Assembly: GCA_023229685.1 (NCBI GenBank)
Contig: JALNYT010000002.1
Span: 62,001 to 126,000, forward strand
Direction: 5' to 3'
From: Sulfuritalea sp.
GTDB taxonomy: Bacteria; Pseudomonadota; Gammaproteobacteria; Burkholderiales; Rhodocyclaceae
DNA length: 64,000 nucleotides
This document shows, in pieces, positions 34,104 through 44,039 of this stretch. A program made the translations under genes and the position numbers. Each line of letters opens with the position of its first letter. The first letter of the stretch is position 1. Under the pieces are notes generated by a model, which was not told where the DNA came from, made no database searches, and saw only the letters and a list, made by a program, of their open reading frames with translations.

Positions 34104-37100
34104 ATGCCAAATCTCGCTACCAGGCCCGCCAGTTCAGGTAAGTCCTCCTGGCTTCCCAAGTCCCGTACCAAACTTCTGGCTCTGGCCGTAGCGACTTGTT
34201 TCGCTGCGAATTCCCATGCCCTGCCGACCGATCCGGTGGTCGCCAACGGCAGCGCGGCGTTTGCCAAGAATGGCAGTGTCCTGAACGTCACCAACAGCAA
34301 CGGCGCGATCATCAACTGGAAAAGCTTCTCGATCGGCGCCGGTGAAACCACGCGCTTCATCCAGACCTCGGCGTCCAGCGCCGTCCTCAATCGTGTCCTC
34401 GCCAATGACCCATCGCTGATCTACGGCACGCTAACGTCGAACGGCCGCGTATGGCTGGTCAATCCGGCCGGCATCATGGTCGGCGCCAGCGGCAGGATCG
34501 ACGTCGCCGGCTTCGTTGCCAGCACGCTCAACATCCGCAACGAAGACTTTCTCGCCGGCCGGGCGCTGTTCCAGTCCACGCCGGGTGCCGGCAGCGTAGT
34601 CAACCAGGGCAGCATTACCACACCCAGCGGCGGCAGCGTGTATCTGATCGGCCCCGACGTTAGCAACGAAGGCATCATCACCACGCCCCAGGGCGAAACG
34701 ATACTGGCAGCAGGCCGGACCGTGAGCCTGCTCGATACCGCCACGCCGGGCGTGAAGGTCGATATCACCGGCGCCGAAGGCAATGTCACCAACCTTGGCA
34801 GCGTGATTGCCGAGGCCGGCCGCATCGGCATGGCCGGCGTGCTGGTAAGGAATAGCGGCACCCTCAATGCGTCGTCGGTGGTCAGCGAAGGCGGGCGCAT
34901 CTTCCTCAAGGCCAGCCAGGACGCCTACGTCGATGGCAACGGCCGCATCGTCGCGACGGGCAGCAAGGGTGGCAACGTCGAAGTTCTCGGCAATCGCGTC
35001 GCGGTAACGGACAACGCCAGCATCGACGTCAGCGGCACGGGTAACGTAAATGCGAGCGGTGGCAGCATCAAGGTCGGCGGCGATTATCAGGGCAAGAACC
35101 CGGACATCCAGAACGCCAGCATCACATACTTCGGCCCCAACGCCAGCCTCAAGGCCGACGCTGGAAAAGTCGGCGATGGCGGTACGGTGATTGTCTGGGC
35201 CGACGACACGACGCGGGCCTATGGCAACATTTCAGCACGCGGGGGCGCCAACGGCGGCAACGGCGGATTTGTCGAAGTCTCGGGCAAACAGTCGCTGGTC
35301 TTCCGCGGTTTCGCCGACCGCCGCGCCCCGCACGGCCGTGCCGGTACGCTGTTGCTCGACCCGGCCGAATATACGATCGACGGAACCGAGTGGCTGACCA
35401 TCGACAGCAACCTCTCCGGAGGACCTGTCACCATCAGTACCAGTGGCGCCTCCTACGGCGGCGACATCGAATGGCTGAGCGGTACCTACGCAAGCTCCTA
35501 CGGGAACACGCTGTCGTTGTTCGCTTACGGTGGTGGCGCAGCCACTGGCAACATAACGACCGGCGTCGGCGGCGCGACGACGATCAACTTGTCCGGCGGG
35601 CTGGTCATGAGGGCCGGCTGGGACGGCGCCTCGGACGTCGTCGCCAACAAGGGCAACATTGCTCTGACCGCGACGACGATTTCGACCAACGGCGGTGACA
35701 TCGTTCTACACGCCGGCAACGATGTCCTCGGCGGCGGCATCCTCGACACGACGGCGTCAACGGCGGGTGCTAATGCCGGCGCTATCACCGTCACCGGCAA
35801 CACCATTGTCCTAGGCAGCCTCACCGGAAATGGCGCCAGTGGAAATTGGTCCGTCGCCGGCGGTAAAGGCGGTGACGGTGCCACGATCACGCTCACCGGT
35901 ACGTCGATTACCGTCAGCGATATCACCGCCAACGGCGGCCGGGGTTCCTCATACGGCACCGGTGGCAACGGCGGGCTGATCACGATCCACGGCCCGGGCC
36001 CCAGCGGTTCCGGCGCCACCATGATCCATGCTGGCGACATCTTGGCCAACGGCGGTGATGGCAGCAGCTTCGGGAGCCGCGGAGGCAACGGCGCGACGAT
36101 CACGCTCACCGGTACATCTGTTACCGTCGGCAACATCACCGCCGACGGTGGCCAGGGTTCCTCGCGCGGCGCCGGCGGCAGCGGCGGGCAGATCACGATC
36201 CAGGGACCCGGCGCCAGCGGTTCCGGCGCTACCATGATTCATGTTGGCGACATCTCGGCTAACGGCGGTGCTGGGGGCAGTAGGGGAGGCACTGGGAGCG
36301 GCAGCGGAGCTAGCGGCGGTAACGGTGGCCAAGTAAGCATTAAGGCGACCGCAGGTTCGATCACTGTTGGCAGCGTGGCTGCCAACGGCGGTAAGGGCGG
36401 CGGCAGCGCCAATTGTAGCGGCTGCTACTTCTTGGATGGCAGCAAGGGCGGCGACGGCGGAATCATCGACCTGCACGCCAGGGATACCATTGCGACCGGC
36501 TCGCTATCGGCGAACGGCGGCATCGGCGGCGACGGAGCTGAAGGCGGCAACGGGGGCGGCGGCGGCACTGGCGGGCAGATCACGCTGCTCTCCGACACAT
36601 CGACCATCACGATCACCGGCGATGTCAGTGCCTACGGCGGTTTGGGCGGTCTTGGTGCAGGCCACTCCGCCGCCTACGGCGATGATGGCGGCGCCGGCGG
36701 CTGGGGGGGCAGCGGCGGCAGCGTGACGCTCGACGCGGGCAGCGACATCACGCTGAATGGCAGCATCTTTGCCCATGGCGGTAACGGCGGTGCGGGAGGC
36801 ACCGGCGGCAACGGCGGCACTTGGAACCGTATCGGCAACGGTGGAAACGCCGGCGGCGGCGGCGATGGCGGTAGCGTGACAATGACCGCCGGCGGCGGCA
36901 TCAAGATCACCGGGAGCATCGCCACGTACGGCGGCAATAGCCGTCTTGGCGCACCTCCTGGAAGCACTGGCACCGCTAGCGGCAGCGCAGGCTGGGGAAG
37001 CGGCGGCGGCGGCGGCGGCGATGTGAGTCTGACCGCCAACGGCGTCCATGCCGCTTCGGGCAAAGCCATTTCAGTCACCGGCATCGACACCCGCGGCGGA

Positions 37101-39815
37101 GACGGCTACGCACAATCCGATTGGGGCCGCCCGGGCGGCGGTGGTGCGGTGACGCTGAACTCCACGTCTACCGGCGTGAACCTCACCGGTACCGCGATCG
37201 CGGTCGGAACAATCGACACGCGCGGCGGCAACAATTTCACCGGCAGCAGTAGCGGTGGTTGGGGCGGCAGTGTCAGCATCACCACCGCCAGCGGTGGCGT
37301 TACCGTGACCTCCATCGATACGCGCGGCGGCGACGCCTTGGCAAGTGGCTCCTCAGGCGGTCGCGGCGGGACCGTGGCGATTTCCGCCACCAACGGATCA
37401 ATCTCGGTCGGACTGATCGATGCCGGCGGTGGCAACGCAAGCAGCGGCCGCGGCGGCTACGCCGGCGGTGTCTACCTGGCGGCCGTGACCAGCGGAGACA
37501 TCAGCGCAACAGACATCTATGCAAGCGGTGGCAACGGCGGTTACGCTGGTGGCAGCGGCGGCGTAGTTGACCTGATGACCGACACCGGCAATATTGCCGT
37601 AACAACGATCGATACGCATGGCGGCAATGGCGCTTCGTACGGCTACAACGGCGGCATGGTTAACCTGTGGACCGGCACCGGCAATATCACCGCAACAACG
37701 ATCGATACGCATGGTGGAAATGGAGCTTTATATGGTTACGGCGGCGGCAGCGTTTCGCTAGCCACCACACTCGGGGGTGACGTTTCCGCCGGCAACATCA
37801 ACGTCGCCGGCGGTGTCGGCAGTTCGAACGGCATGCCGGGCTATATAAGTATCGATGCCTACGGAAATATCAGTCTCAAGCAGGTCGGCGACCTCCTATC
37901 CACCGCCAACATAAATGCCTCCAGCGCTGTCGGCGATATTGCGATCGATGCCACGGGCAATATAACGATCGACGGTGGGAGCTTTACCGCGGGCGGCGTC
38001 GGCGGCAGCACCCTCATCAGCGCCGGCGCCAACATGGCTGTCGGTGGCATCTCCTCGGTGCAGTACACCTACCCGACATGGGTTGTCGGCAGCCTTGGGC
38101 TGGTCGCCGGCGGCCAGATGAATCTGACTGGCAACATTGACATCGACGGCAGCCTCGCACTCGCTGGCAGCAGCGTGGTCGCCAACAGCCCCATTACAGC
38201 CTCGGCAACACAGGACATTGCCGTCATCGCCGGCACCTTGGATCTGGCCGGCGGAGCCATGATCAAAGCCGGCTACAGCCTTGGCGTCTTGGCGGGAGGA
38301 GCAGTCAACCTGAGCGGAGGCGGCAAGCTCGAGGCCGGCACCAACCTGGGGGTTGCTGCCGGAGCAGTGCAACTTGGCGCCGGCAGTCAGTTGCATGCCG
38401 GCGATTCAGCGGCTATCGCCGCCAATTCGGTGTCTCTCGATGCCAGCAGCATTGTGGCGGATGTCGGATCGGCATCGATACAGGCACCGACCAACATCTC
38501 GCTTCAAAACGGCGCTTACATCAATGCCGGCACCGACATTAGCCTTGGCGGCGGCGCTCTGTCTTTTACAACCGGTTCTTCGATTAACACCACAGGCGGC
38601 AGCCTGTCACTAAGCGGATCAAGCGTGCTGCTCGACTCCGCCCAGGCATCGGCCGCCAACGGTGTGCTGGTCGTGGCGCCAGGTTCCCTGAGCCTGGGCA
38701 ACAGCGCCTCCATTTATGGCGGCGCCAACCTGGCGGTCGCTGCCGGAACAGTGCAACTTGGCGCCGGTAGTCAGTTGCATGCCGGCAATTCAGCGGCGAT
38801 CACAGCCAATTCGGTGTCTCTCGATGCCGGCAGCATTGTGGCGAGTGTCGGGTGGGCATCGATACAGGCACCGACCAACATCTCGCTTCAAAACAGCGCT
38901 TACATCAAAGCCGGCACAGACATTAGCCTTGGCGGCGGCGGTGCTCTGTCTTTTGCAACCGGTTCTTCGATTAGCGCCATAGGCGGCGGGCTGACACTAA
39001 GCGGATCAAGCGTACTGCTCGACTCCGCCAAGGCGTCGGCCGCCAACACTGTTCTGGTCGTGGCGCCAGGTTTGCTGAGCCTGGGCAACAACGCCTCGAT
39101 TTATGGCGGCACTGACCTGGGGGTCACCGCCGGAGCGGTGACACTTGGCGCCGGCAGTCAGTTGCATGCCGGCAATTCAGCGGTTATCGCCACCAATTCG
39201 CTGTCGCTTGATGCCAGCAGCATTCTGGCGAGTACGGGGCCGGCAACGATAGAAGTGGCGAAAGATATCACGCTCGAAAACGGTTCCTACATCCAGGCCG
39301 GCACGGAAGTAAAGCTGGCGTTGAACGGCGCCGATTCGCTGCTTACGCTGAATTCCATGTCGGGGCAGCCGCCGTCCTATATCTGGGCGTTGTCGCCGAA
39401 CACGATCTACCTGGATTTCCCGCTGCTGGCCGGCGGTGGAGTGGTGATCGACGGCAAGGAAACACTGGAAACTCTCGCCGGCGCCAGCGGCTTGTTCGTC
39501 GGCCCAGGCAGGACTCCGGCCGCGGTAGGTGCGGGCCTCATCGTCTCCTACCAACCGACCACCGGCGGTTTTTCCTCTATAACGACGGACTTGCTGCGCG
39601 CGATTGTCGCAGTTAGCCCCGAGGCTTTCACGGTGCAGGAGGGCAGCCTGAATGAGCAAGACCCCAGGCGTCTGTCGGGCTTCACCGCAGGCGGCAAGAG
39701 CGACGAGTTCGGCGACGAGGAAAACCAGGATGAAAAGGACAAGGACCGCAGCGCCGACGGTGACAAGCCACGGCAGGAGAAAGGCAAAATGCGCGTTGCC
39801 ACCTGCACCACTTGA
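34104..39815 (+). CDS. Two-partner-secretion exoprotein (filamentous haemagglutinin-like), 1,903 residues
   Basis: Large secreted beta-helix protein. It has a Lys-rich extended leader (SRTKLLALAVATCFAANSHA) and a TPS/haemagglutination domain (about 40-290) with NGAIINW, NPAGIMVG and IRNEDFLAG. A very Gly-rich repeat region follows (about 590-1240, many NGG/GGNGG turns), then tandem 128-residue repeats (about 1410-1735). A charged Asp/Lys/Glu tail ends RVATCTT. Both ATG and ribosome site (AGGGAG) support the start at 34104. No TpsB gene is adjacent; the transporter at 51731-53431 is the likely partner, since the TPS domain closely resembles that of the exoprotein next to it. Confidence 0.9.
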   Translation: MPNLATRPASSGKSSWLPKSRTKLLALAVATCFAANSHALPTDPVVANGSAAFAKNGSVLNVTNSNGAIINWKSFSIGAGETTRFIQTSASSAVLNRVLANDPSLIYGTLTSNGRVWLVNPAGIMVGASGRIDVAGFVASTLNIRNEDFLAGRALFQSTPGAGSVVNQGSITTPSGGSVYLIGPDVSNEGIITTPQGETILAAGRTVSLLDTATPGVKVDITGAEGNVTNLGSVIAEAGRIGMAGVLVRNSGTLNASSVVSEGGRIFLKASQDAYVDGNGRIVATGSKGGNVEVLGNRVAVTDNASIDVSGTGNVNASGGSIKVGGDYQGKNPDIQNASITYFGPNASLKADAGKVGDGGTVIVWADDTTRAYGNISARGGANGGNGGFVEVSGKQSLVFRGFADRRAPHGRAGTLLLDPAEYTIDGTEWLTIDSNLSGGPVTISTSGASYGGDIEWLSGTYASSYGNTLSLFAYGGGAATGNITTGVGGATTINLSGGLVMRAGWDGASDVVANKGNIALTATTISTNGGDIVLHAGNDVLGGGILDTTASTAGANAGAITVTGNTIVLGSLTGNGASGNWSVAGGKGGDGATITLTGTSITVSDITANGGRGSSYGTGGNGGLITIHGPGPSGSGATMIHAGDILANGGDGSSFGSRGGNGATITLTGTSVTVGNITADGGQGSSRGAGGSGGQITIQGPGASGSGATMIHVGDISANGGAGGSRGGTGSGSGASGGNGGQVSIKATAGSITVGSVAANGGKGGGSANCSGCYFLDGSKGGDGGIIDLHARDTIATGSLSANGGIGGDGAEGGNGGGGGTGGQITLLSDTSTITITGDVSAYGGLGGLGAGHSAAYGDDGGAGGWGGSGGSVTLDAGSDITLNGSIFAHGGNGGAGGTGGNGGTWNRIGNGGNAGGGGDGGSVTMTAGGGIKITGSIATYGGNSRLGAPPGSTGTASGSAGWGSGGGGGGDVSLTANGVHAASGKAISVTGIDTRGGDGYAQSDWGRPGGGGAVTLNSTSTGVNLTGTAIAVGTIDTRGGNNFTGSSSGGWGGSVSITTASGGVTVTSIDTRGGDALASGSSGGRGGTVAISATNGSISVGLIDAGGGNASSGRGGYAGGVYLAAVTSGDISATDIYASGGNGGYAGGSGGVVDLMTDTGNIAVTTIDTHGGNGASYGYNGGMVNLWTGTGNITATTIDTHGGNGALYGYGGGSVSLATTLGGDVSAGNINVAGGVGSSNGMPGYISIDAYGNISLKQVGDLLSTANINASSAVGDIAIDATGNITIDGGSFTAGGVGGSTLISAGANMAVGGISSVQYTYPTWVVGSLGLVAGGQMNLTGNIDIDGSLALAGSSVVANSPITASATQDIAVIAGTLDLAGGAMIKAGYSLGVLAGGAVNLSGGGKLEAGTNLGVAAGAVQLGAGSQLHAGDSAAIAANSVSLDASSIVADVGSASIQAPTNISLQNGAYINAGTDISLGGGALSFTTGSSINTTGGSLSLSGSSVLLDSAQASAANGVLVVAPGSLSLGNSASIYGGANLAVAAGTVQLGAGSQLHAGNSAAITANSVSLDAGSIVASVGWASIQAPTNISLQNSAYIKAGTDISLGGGGALSFATGSSISAIGGGLTLSGSSVLLDSAKASAANTVLVVAPGLLSLGNNASIYGGTDLGVTAGAVTLGAGSQLHAGNSAVIATNSLSLDASSILASTGPATIEVAKDITLENGSYIQAGTEVKLALNGADSLLTLNSMSGQPPSYIWALSPNTIYLDFPLLAGGGVVIDGKETLETLAGASGLFVGPGRTPAAVGAGLIVSYQPTTGGFSSITTDLLRAIVAVSPEAFTVQEGSLNEQDPRRLSGFTAGGKSDEFGDEENQDEKDKDRSADGDKPRQEKGKMRVATCTT
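38330..39310 (+). repeat. 384/387-bp tandem repeats in the exoprotein gene
   Basis: The segment containing GTGCAACTTGGCGCC (38367) recurs at 38751 (384 bp later) and, more diverged, at 39138 (387 bp later). Each unit encodes about 128 residues beginning around GAGSQLHAG and including SIQAPTNISLQN. This is a recent internal duplication in the beta-helix. Confidence 0.85.
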
Positions 39816-39873
39816 GTCGCTGGCGCGCGTGTTCCAGCGTGCGCCAGACGCCGATTGTCGCTGAAATCGCACG

Positions 39874-40953
39874 ATGGGTGTTTCCCTTACCTTCACGGAT
39901 GAGCAATTCACGCTCGCCCCGCTGTTCATGGATTTTCTCTACCGCCATTTCCATGGCGGTTTTGCTGATCAGCGCTGGCACGATCAACTCACTGAAGGCC
40001 TGAGCCAGGACGACAGCGTGCAGCGCACGGCCGTGGAGCAGGCCGAGAACATGATGCGCGACCCGCGTGCGCAAAAGGCGGTGTTGCGCAGCTACGAGTT
40101 GCTCTCGGCCTTTCTCACCGGCAATTCGGAGCAGTTGAAGCCCTTTCACTATCGCTACAACTTCATCTGCATCGTGGGTGCGCCGCGTCACGGTGGCTCC
40201 TACCTCACCAAGCAGCTGTTCCGCGCCCTTGGCTTCGATGCCGCTCGCGTGCCCAACGCGATCGCCCACGACGGCTTCCCCGATGCGACCCCGTTCGATT
40301 TCGACCAGGGCTACAGCGCCTACACGCGGATGATGCACAACATGGCGGAGTATCTGGTCATGGTCGAGATCTACTTCGCCAACAGTCGCGCCTTCGACAG
40401 CATGATCCCGGTGCCGAAGAAGGCCACCAAGGCGGCTTATCAGGGCGGGTTTTTTGATCGCGTACTGGGCCCGAACGCCGAGTACATCATTACCCTGCGT
40501 CACCCCGTGCCGGCTTGCGTCTCGACCTACGAGAAATCCGGCGGCCTGCCCGCCGACGGGCGCCTGGCGGTGCGCGGCAACATCGAGACCTGGGTGCGCC
40601 GCGACAACATCTATGCCGGCGTACCCGAAAACCAGACGGCGCAACTCGGCTACTTCGACGCCTACCTGAACTACTGGGAGCACTACCACTACAACCTGCT
40701 GCTGACCGGTCTGCGCCTGAACCCGAAGTGGCGTGTGGTGGCCTACGGCAAGGAGCGTCTGGAGGACCTCGCGGCAAGGCTCCACGAACGTTTCGGCAGC
40801 ACCGCGCAACCCGAAGACTTCAAGGTTTTCGACCAACGCGCGCGGCATCCGGACTGGATGAAGCAGGCCGAGCCGGTGGTGCGCCGGGTAAGCGATGTGT
40901 GGCGCCAGGCCGGTGTGAATTTTCCGTTTGAAGATGTCATGGAGGCCTGGTAG
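39874..40953 (+). CDS. Sulfotransferase-like protein
   Basis: 359-residue cytoplasmic-looking protein with the PAPS-binding pattern of sulfotransferases. GAPRHGGSYLTKQLF (102-116) matches the 5'-phosphosulfate loop, and TLRHPVPACVSTY (207-219) the 3'-phosphate motif with Arg and Ser. There is no membrane helix. The start is ATG at 39874 with a weak ribosome site, 58 bp after the exoprotein stop on the same strand. The gene for CysC, which makes PAPS, is convergent just downstream. It probably sulfates a glycan or protein; a carbohydrate acceptor is a guess. Sequence is divergent, so a non-sulfotransferase P-loop role remains possible. Confidence 0.75.
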   Translation: MGVSLTFTDEQFTLAPLFMDFLYRHFHGGFADQRWHDQLTEGLSQDDSVQRTAVEQAENMMRDPRAQKAVLRSYELLSAFLTGNSEQLKPFHYRYNFICIVGAPRHGGSYLTKQLFRALGFDAARVPNAIAHDGFPDATPFDFDQGYSAYTRMMHNMAEYLVMVEIYFANSRAFDSMIPVPKKATKAAYQGGFFDRVLGPNAEYIITLRHPVPACVSTYEKSGGLPADGRLAVRGNIETWVRRDNIYAGVPENQTAQLGYFDAYLNYWEHYHYNLLLTGLRLNPKWRVVAYGKERLEDLAARLHERFGSTAQPEDFKVFDQRARHPDWMKQAEPVVRRVSDVWRQAGVNFPFEDVMEAW

Positions 40954-41022
40954 ACGGCCCGTCTGTCGCACGGCAGGTGCTGGCGCCGACTCGCCGGCGC
41001 CGACTCCTGACGATTGCCGTCT

Positions 41023-41628
41023 TCAGTCGCGGAGGATCCGCTCGATGATTATCTCGACACACTCCGCCGCCGAACGTTCTTGCGTATTCAGCCTCAGTTC
41101 GGCACTTTCCGGCGCTTCGTAAGCGCTGTCGATGCCGGTAAAGTCTTTCAGTTCGCCGCGCCGCGCCTTGGCGTAGAGTCCCTTGGGGTCGCGCCGTTCA
41201 CATTCGGCGAGCGACGCATCGACGAAAACCTCGAGGAACTCGCTAGGCGCAAACAGCTCTCTCGCCATCCGTCGCTCGGTGCGAAAGGGCGAGATGAAGG
41301 ACACCAGAACGATGAGGCCGGCGTCCGTCATCAGCCTGGCTACCTCGGCCACGCGGCGAATGTTCTCGACGCGATCGGTTTCGGTAAAGCCAAGGTCCCG
41401 GTTGAGCCCTTGACGAACGTTGTCGCCGTCCAGCAGATAAGTGTGGCGGCCGGCCTCATGCAAGCGCTTGTCCAGCAGGTTGGCGAGGGTCGACTTGCCG
41501 GCGCCGGATAGACCGGTAAACCAGACGCAAAGCGTCTTCTGCCCCTTGAGCGCGGAGCGTGCTTCCTTGTCCACATCCATGGACTGGGAGAACCTGTTGC
41601 TGGAATGACCTTGCGTAGAGGCGCTCAT
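41023..41628 (-). CDS. cysC: Adenylylsulfate kinase
   Basis: Phosphorylates APS to PAPS, the sulfate donor for sulfotransferases. The 201-residue protein has Walker A GLSGAGKS (39-46), [15 protein letters not shown], the FISPFR loop and [20 protein letters not shown], all canonical. It is a stand-alone CysC with no fused sulfurylase, and no cysDN genes are in view. Its position, convergent with the sulfotransferase gene, supports dedicated PAPS supply for sulfation rather than cysteine synthesis. Confidence 0.95.
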   Translation of the reverse strand: MSASTQGHSSNRFSQSMDVDKEARSALKGQKTLCVWFTGLSGAGKSTLANLLDKRLHEAGRHTYLLDGDNVRQGLNRDLGFTETDRVENIRRVAEVARLMTDAGLIVLVSFISPFRTERRMARELFAPSEFLEVFVDASLAECERRDPKGLYAKARRGELKDFTGIDSAYEAPESAELRLNTQERSAAECVEIIIERILRD

Positions 41629-41711
41629 GTCGTCGGGTCGACGCGAAGTGCTACAGCATCAGTTTTAACCATCAACGGTTTCATGGGCAGTGAATCGAAC
41701 CAGCGGTAGCG

Positions 41712-41752
41712 GCATTCTGCCACGGCCGGCGCTTCTGGCCGTGGCAGAATGC
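41712..41752. repeat. Perfect 16-bp inverted repeat GCATTCTGCCACGGCC
   Basis: Arms 41712-41727 and 41737-41752 are exact reverse complements with a nine-base loop. One arm with its flank, GAGCATTCTGCCACGG, recurs at 44901-44916 upstream of the BKACE gene. It lies in the divergent region between cysC and the glycosyltransferase, before the ATG preferred here for the latter. It may be a terminator, operator or mobile repeat. Confidence 0.75.
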
Positions 41753-41833
41753 TCGGACCATTGTGTCGTAGCCACCCCGACAGAGGCTTCCATCCGCCAA
41801 TCTGCGCCCACTTCTGATCAGGTCCCTTTCGTC

Positions 41834-43378
41834 ATGACACTGCTGCTTGATGCACTCGACCGAAGCTTGAAGGAGCCCGAGTGTGCCCGGCGCTGGCATA
41901 GCCTGATGGCTATCTGGGCTGTAACTCCGGATGAAGCGGCACGACGGGCGGTGCTCGACGTTCTCGAGAACTTGCCGCTGCGCGACGCACGCACCGATAT
42001 CCTGCGACTGACATTTCTTGCCGGAGCCACGGGCGCATCCCGCTTCGAATACGCTGCCGCAGCTCGGGTTCTGGCGGCAGAGCCGACTGACCCCGATCGG
42101 CTGGCCGCCTTCATGGCCTACCAGTGGCTCAGCGCATTACAGAATCTCGAAGGTCGATCCGATTTCATGGCCACCCTGTCTGCGGGGCTGTTGCCAGAGA
42201 TGGTCAAGCGCCTGATGCAGAACGCTGCCAAACTGCTTCCGCCAACCTTGTTGCCAGGCGCCCCGGAAGAAATTCAGCGCATAGCGGTAGTGGTTCCGTA
42301 TCTTGGCGATCAGTTTCATACACCAAGCATGATGGCGATCGCACAATGCGCGATCCTTGCGCGTGAAGGTCGCCAGATCCACATCTTTTCTGCCCAGGAA
42401 CTGATGCCGCCAGATGCGTCGCTCTTTCGCGGAGACGGACGTGAATTGGTCCTGCCACCCCTGAACGCGCAGGCTTTGGCGAGTATTCTGCCTGCCGGCG
42501 TGGGCATGACGATCAGCGACAGCCGCTTCAGCCTGCCGGGGCGCTGGCGAAACCTGATGCCCGTGCTGGCCGATTTCAACCCCGATGTCGTGCTTATGGT
42601 CGGCCTTTATTCGCCGCTCGCAGCGGCTTTGCATGCCGTCCGTCCGGTAGTGGGCATCAGCGTCAACACCGTGGCACCGATAGGGCCGGTGGATGTCTGG
42701 CTGACAGCCAACGCAGAGCTTGAACGCGGGGAAGTCTGGGGCGGAATCTTTCCGCCGCCGCAGCCGGTCTATCACCCCTGGCGGATGAGGCGCTCCGGGA
42801 AACAATGGTCGGTCACGCGGGCAGAGTTCGGCCTGAGCGCGACAACCGTGATCTGGGTCACGGCAGGCTTCCGTCTGGAGCACGAGATCAAGGGGGAATG
42901 GGCGAGCCGGATACTGCAGTTGATGTCGCGCCATCCACAAGTCGTCTGGCTCCTGGTGGGAGGCCAGGGCAAACTGCCACATGCCTTGCTGCAAGCGCAG
43001 CCGGGTCGCGTACGGGCCCTGTCGACCCGTGACGACCTGCCTGGCATCTTGCGCTACTCCGATATCTACGTAAATCCGCCGCGTATGGGCGGCGGCTTCA
43101 GCGTGGCCGAAGCCATGGCCGAGGGCCTGCCGGTGACAGCCCTTGCAGGGTCCGATGGCGGCGACAAGTTGGGTGACCTCGCGCTACCCGACATGGATGC
43201 CTACATGGAACGTCTGGCGGCCCTGACGGAAGATCCCGGCCTGCGCGCCGGCATGGGAGAAGCCTTGCGCCAACGCTTTGCCGAACGCTTCGACCTCGAT
43301 GCCTCGGGCCCCGCGCTGCTGGCGGCTTGTCGGCAGGCAGCCGTCCTCGCCCGAGCGCGACTTAAAAAGCCTTCTTGA
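41834..43378 (+). CDS. GT-B glycosyltransferase
   Basis: 514 residues from the ATG at 41834 (MTLLLDALD); an upstream ATG at 41690 would add 48 residues across a perfect hairpin and looks unlikely. The N-terminal 140 residues are helical. A Rossmann-like half starts IAVVVPYLGDQFHTPSM, and the C-terminal nucleotide-sugar half has VIWVTAGFRLEHEIKGEW, VWLLVGGQGKLP and the donor-binding DIYVNPPRMGGGFSVAEAMAEG. The layout resembles GT4/GT41-type enzymes, including those that glycosylate TPS adhesins, but I cannot assign a family. The 3' end overlaps the convergent acyltransferase gene by 17 bp. Confidence 0.78.
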   Translation: MTLLLDALDRSLKEPECARRWHSLMAIWAVTPDEAARRAVLDVLENLPLRDARTDILRLTFLAGATGASRFEYAAAARVLAAEPTDPDRLAAFMAYQWLSALQNLEGRSDFMATLSAGLLPEMVKRLMQNAAKLLPPTLLPGAPEEIQRIAVVVPYLGDQFHTPSMMAIAQCAILAREGRQIHIFSAQELMPPDASLFRGDGRELVLPPLNAQALASILPAGVGMTISDSRFSLPGRWRNLMPVLADFNPDVVLMVGLYSPLAAALHAVRPVVGISVNTVAPIGPVDVWLTANAELERGEVWGGIFPPPQPVYHPWRMRRSGKQWSVTRAEFGLSATTVIWVTAGFRLEHEIKGEWASRILQLMSRHPQVVWLLVGGQGKLPHALLQAQPGRVRALSTRDDLPGILRYSDIYVNPPRMGGGFSVAEAMAEGLPVTALAGSDGGDKLGDLALPDMDAYMERLAALTEDPGLRAGMGEALRQRFAERFDLDASGPALLAACRQAAVLARARLKKPS

Positions 43379-44039
43379 ATCTGGCCGGAATCCCCGTCAC
43401 CAGCACACCCTCGGGCACATCCTCGGTGGCCACGGCGCCGGCACCGACAAACGCGCCGTTGCCTATCACCAGCCGTTCCAGCAAGGTTGCACCGATGGCG
43501 ACGGTGACCCCGCTGCCGATCCGCGATAGCCCGCCCAGATTGGCGCCCGGTTGGATCCGTGAAAAAGAACCAATGTGCGTATCGTGGCCGATGGTGACGC
43601 CGCGGTTGACGAAGACATGATCTCCCAGGCAGGCGCCTGGACCGACCACGCTGTTGGCGCCGACAAAGACCCCCTGCCCCAGTTGCGCCAGGGGCGACAC
43701 ATAGGCCGTGGGATGAACCAGCGTGTGGTAGCGCAGGCCGAAGCGTCGCTCAAGTTCCGCCGCCAGATTGGCGCGGGTCGGCGTGGTGGGACCGAGCAGG
43801 TAAAGCTCGCTGGCACCGGGCTGAAAATCATCCAGCATTTCCACTTGCGGTGGCTCGCAGAGGCCTTTCAGCGCTGCAATGCGTGCCGCCAGTGGAACGT
43901 CCCGTGCGCCGGCAGATTCCGGAAAATGCAGCACCACCTTGGCGGGATGCAGTCGGTTGGCCAGCGCGCAGTCAAACAGATCGGAAACGATATTGCTGGC
44001 ACCAAAGATTACCAGCCGGCGGACAGCGACCTTGGTCAT
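43362..44039 (-). CDS. NeuD/PglD-like sugar O- or N-acyltransferase
   Basis: 225-residue acyltransferase. It has an N-terminal Rossmann-like PglD_N domain (LVIFGASNIVSDLFDCAL) that binds the sugar nucleotide, and a C-terminal left-handed beta-helix of hexapeptide repeats (from about residue 115) with the catalytic His in GHDTHIGSF, ending in GVLVTGIPARF. Family members acetylate sialic acids or UDP-bacillosamine precursors. The ATG overlaps the BKACE stop (ATGA), so the two are coupled, an unusual pairing. The acceptor sugar is unknown. Confidence 0.85.
   Translation of the reverse strand: MTKVAVRRLVIFGASNIVSDLFDCALANRLHPAKVVLHFPESAGARDVPLAARIAALKGLCEPPQVEMLDDFQPGASELYLLGPTTPTRANLAAELERRFGLRYHTLVHPTAYVSPLAQLGQGVFVGANSVVGPGACLGDHVFVNRGVTIGHDTHIGSFSRIQPGANLGGLSRIGSGVTVAIGATLLERLVIGNGAFVGAGAVATEDVPEGVLVTGIPARFKKAF

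Noticed and set aside
34104..39815. Multiple reverse-strand open frames of 100-250 codons opposite the exoprotein gene
   Set aside because: They arise from the Gly-rich coding repeats, give Ala/Pro/Val low-complexity translations, and lack starts with ribosome sites.
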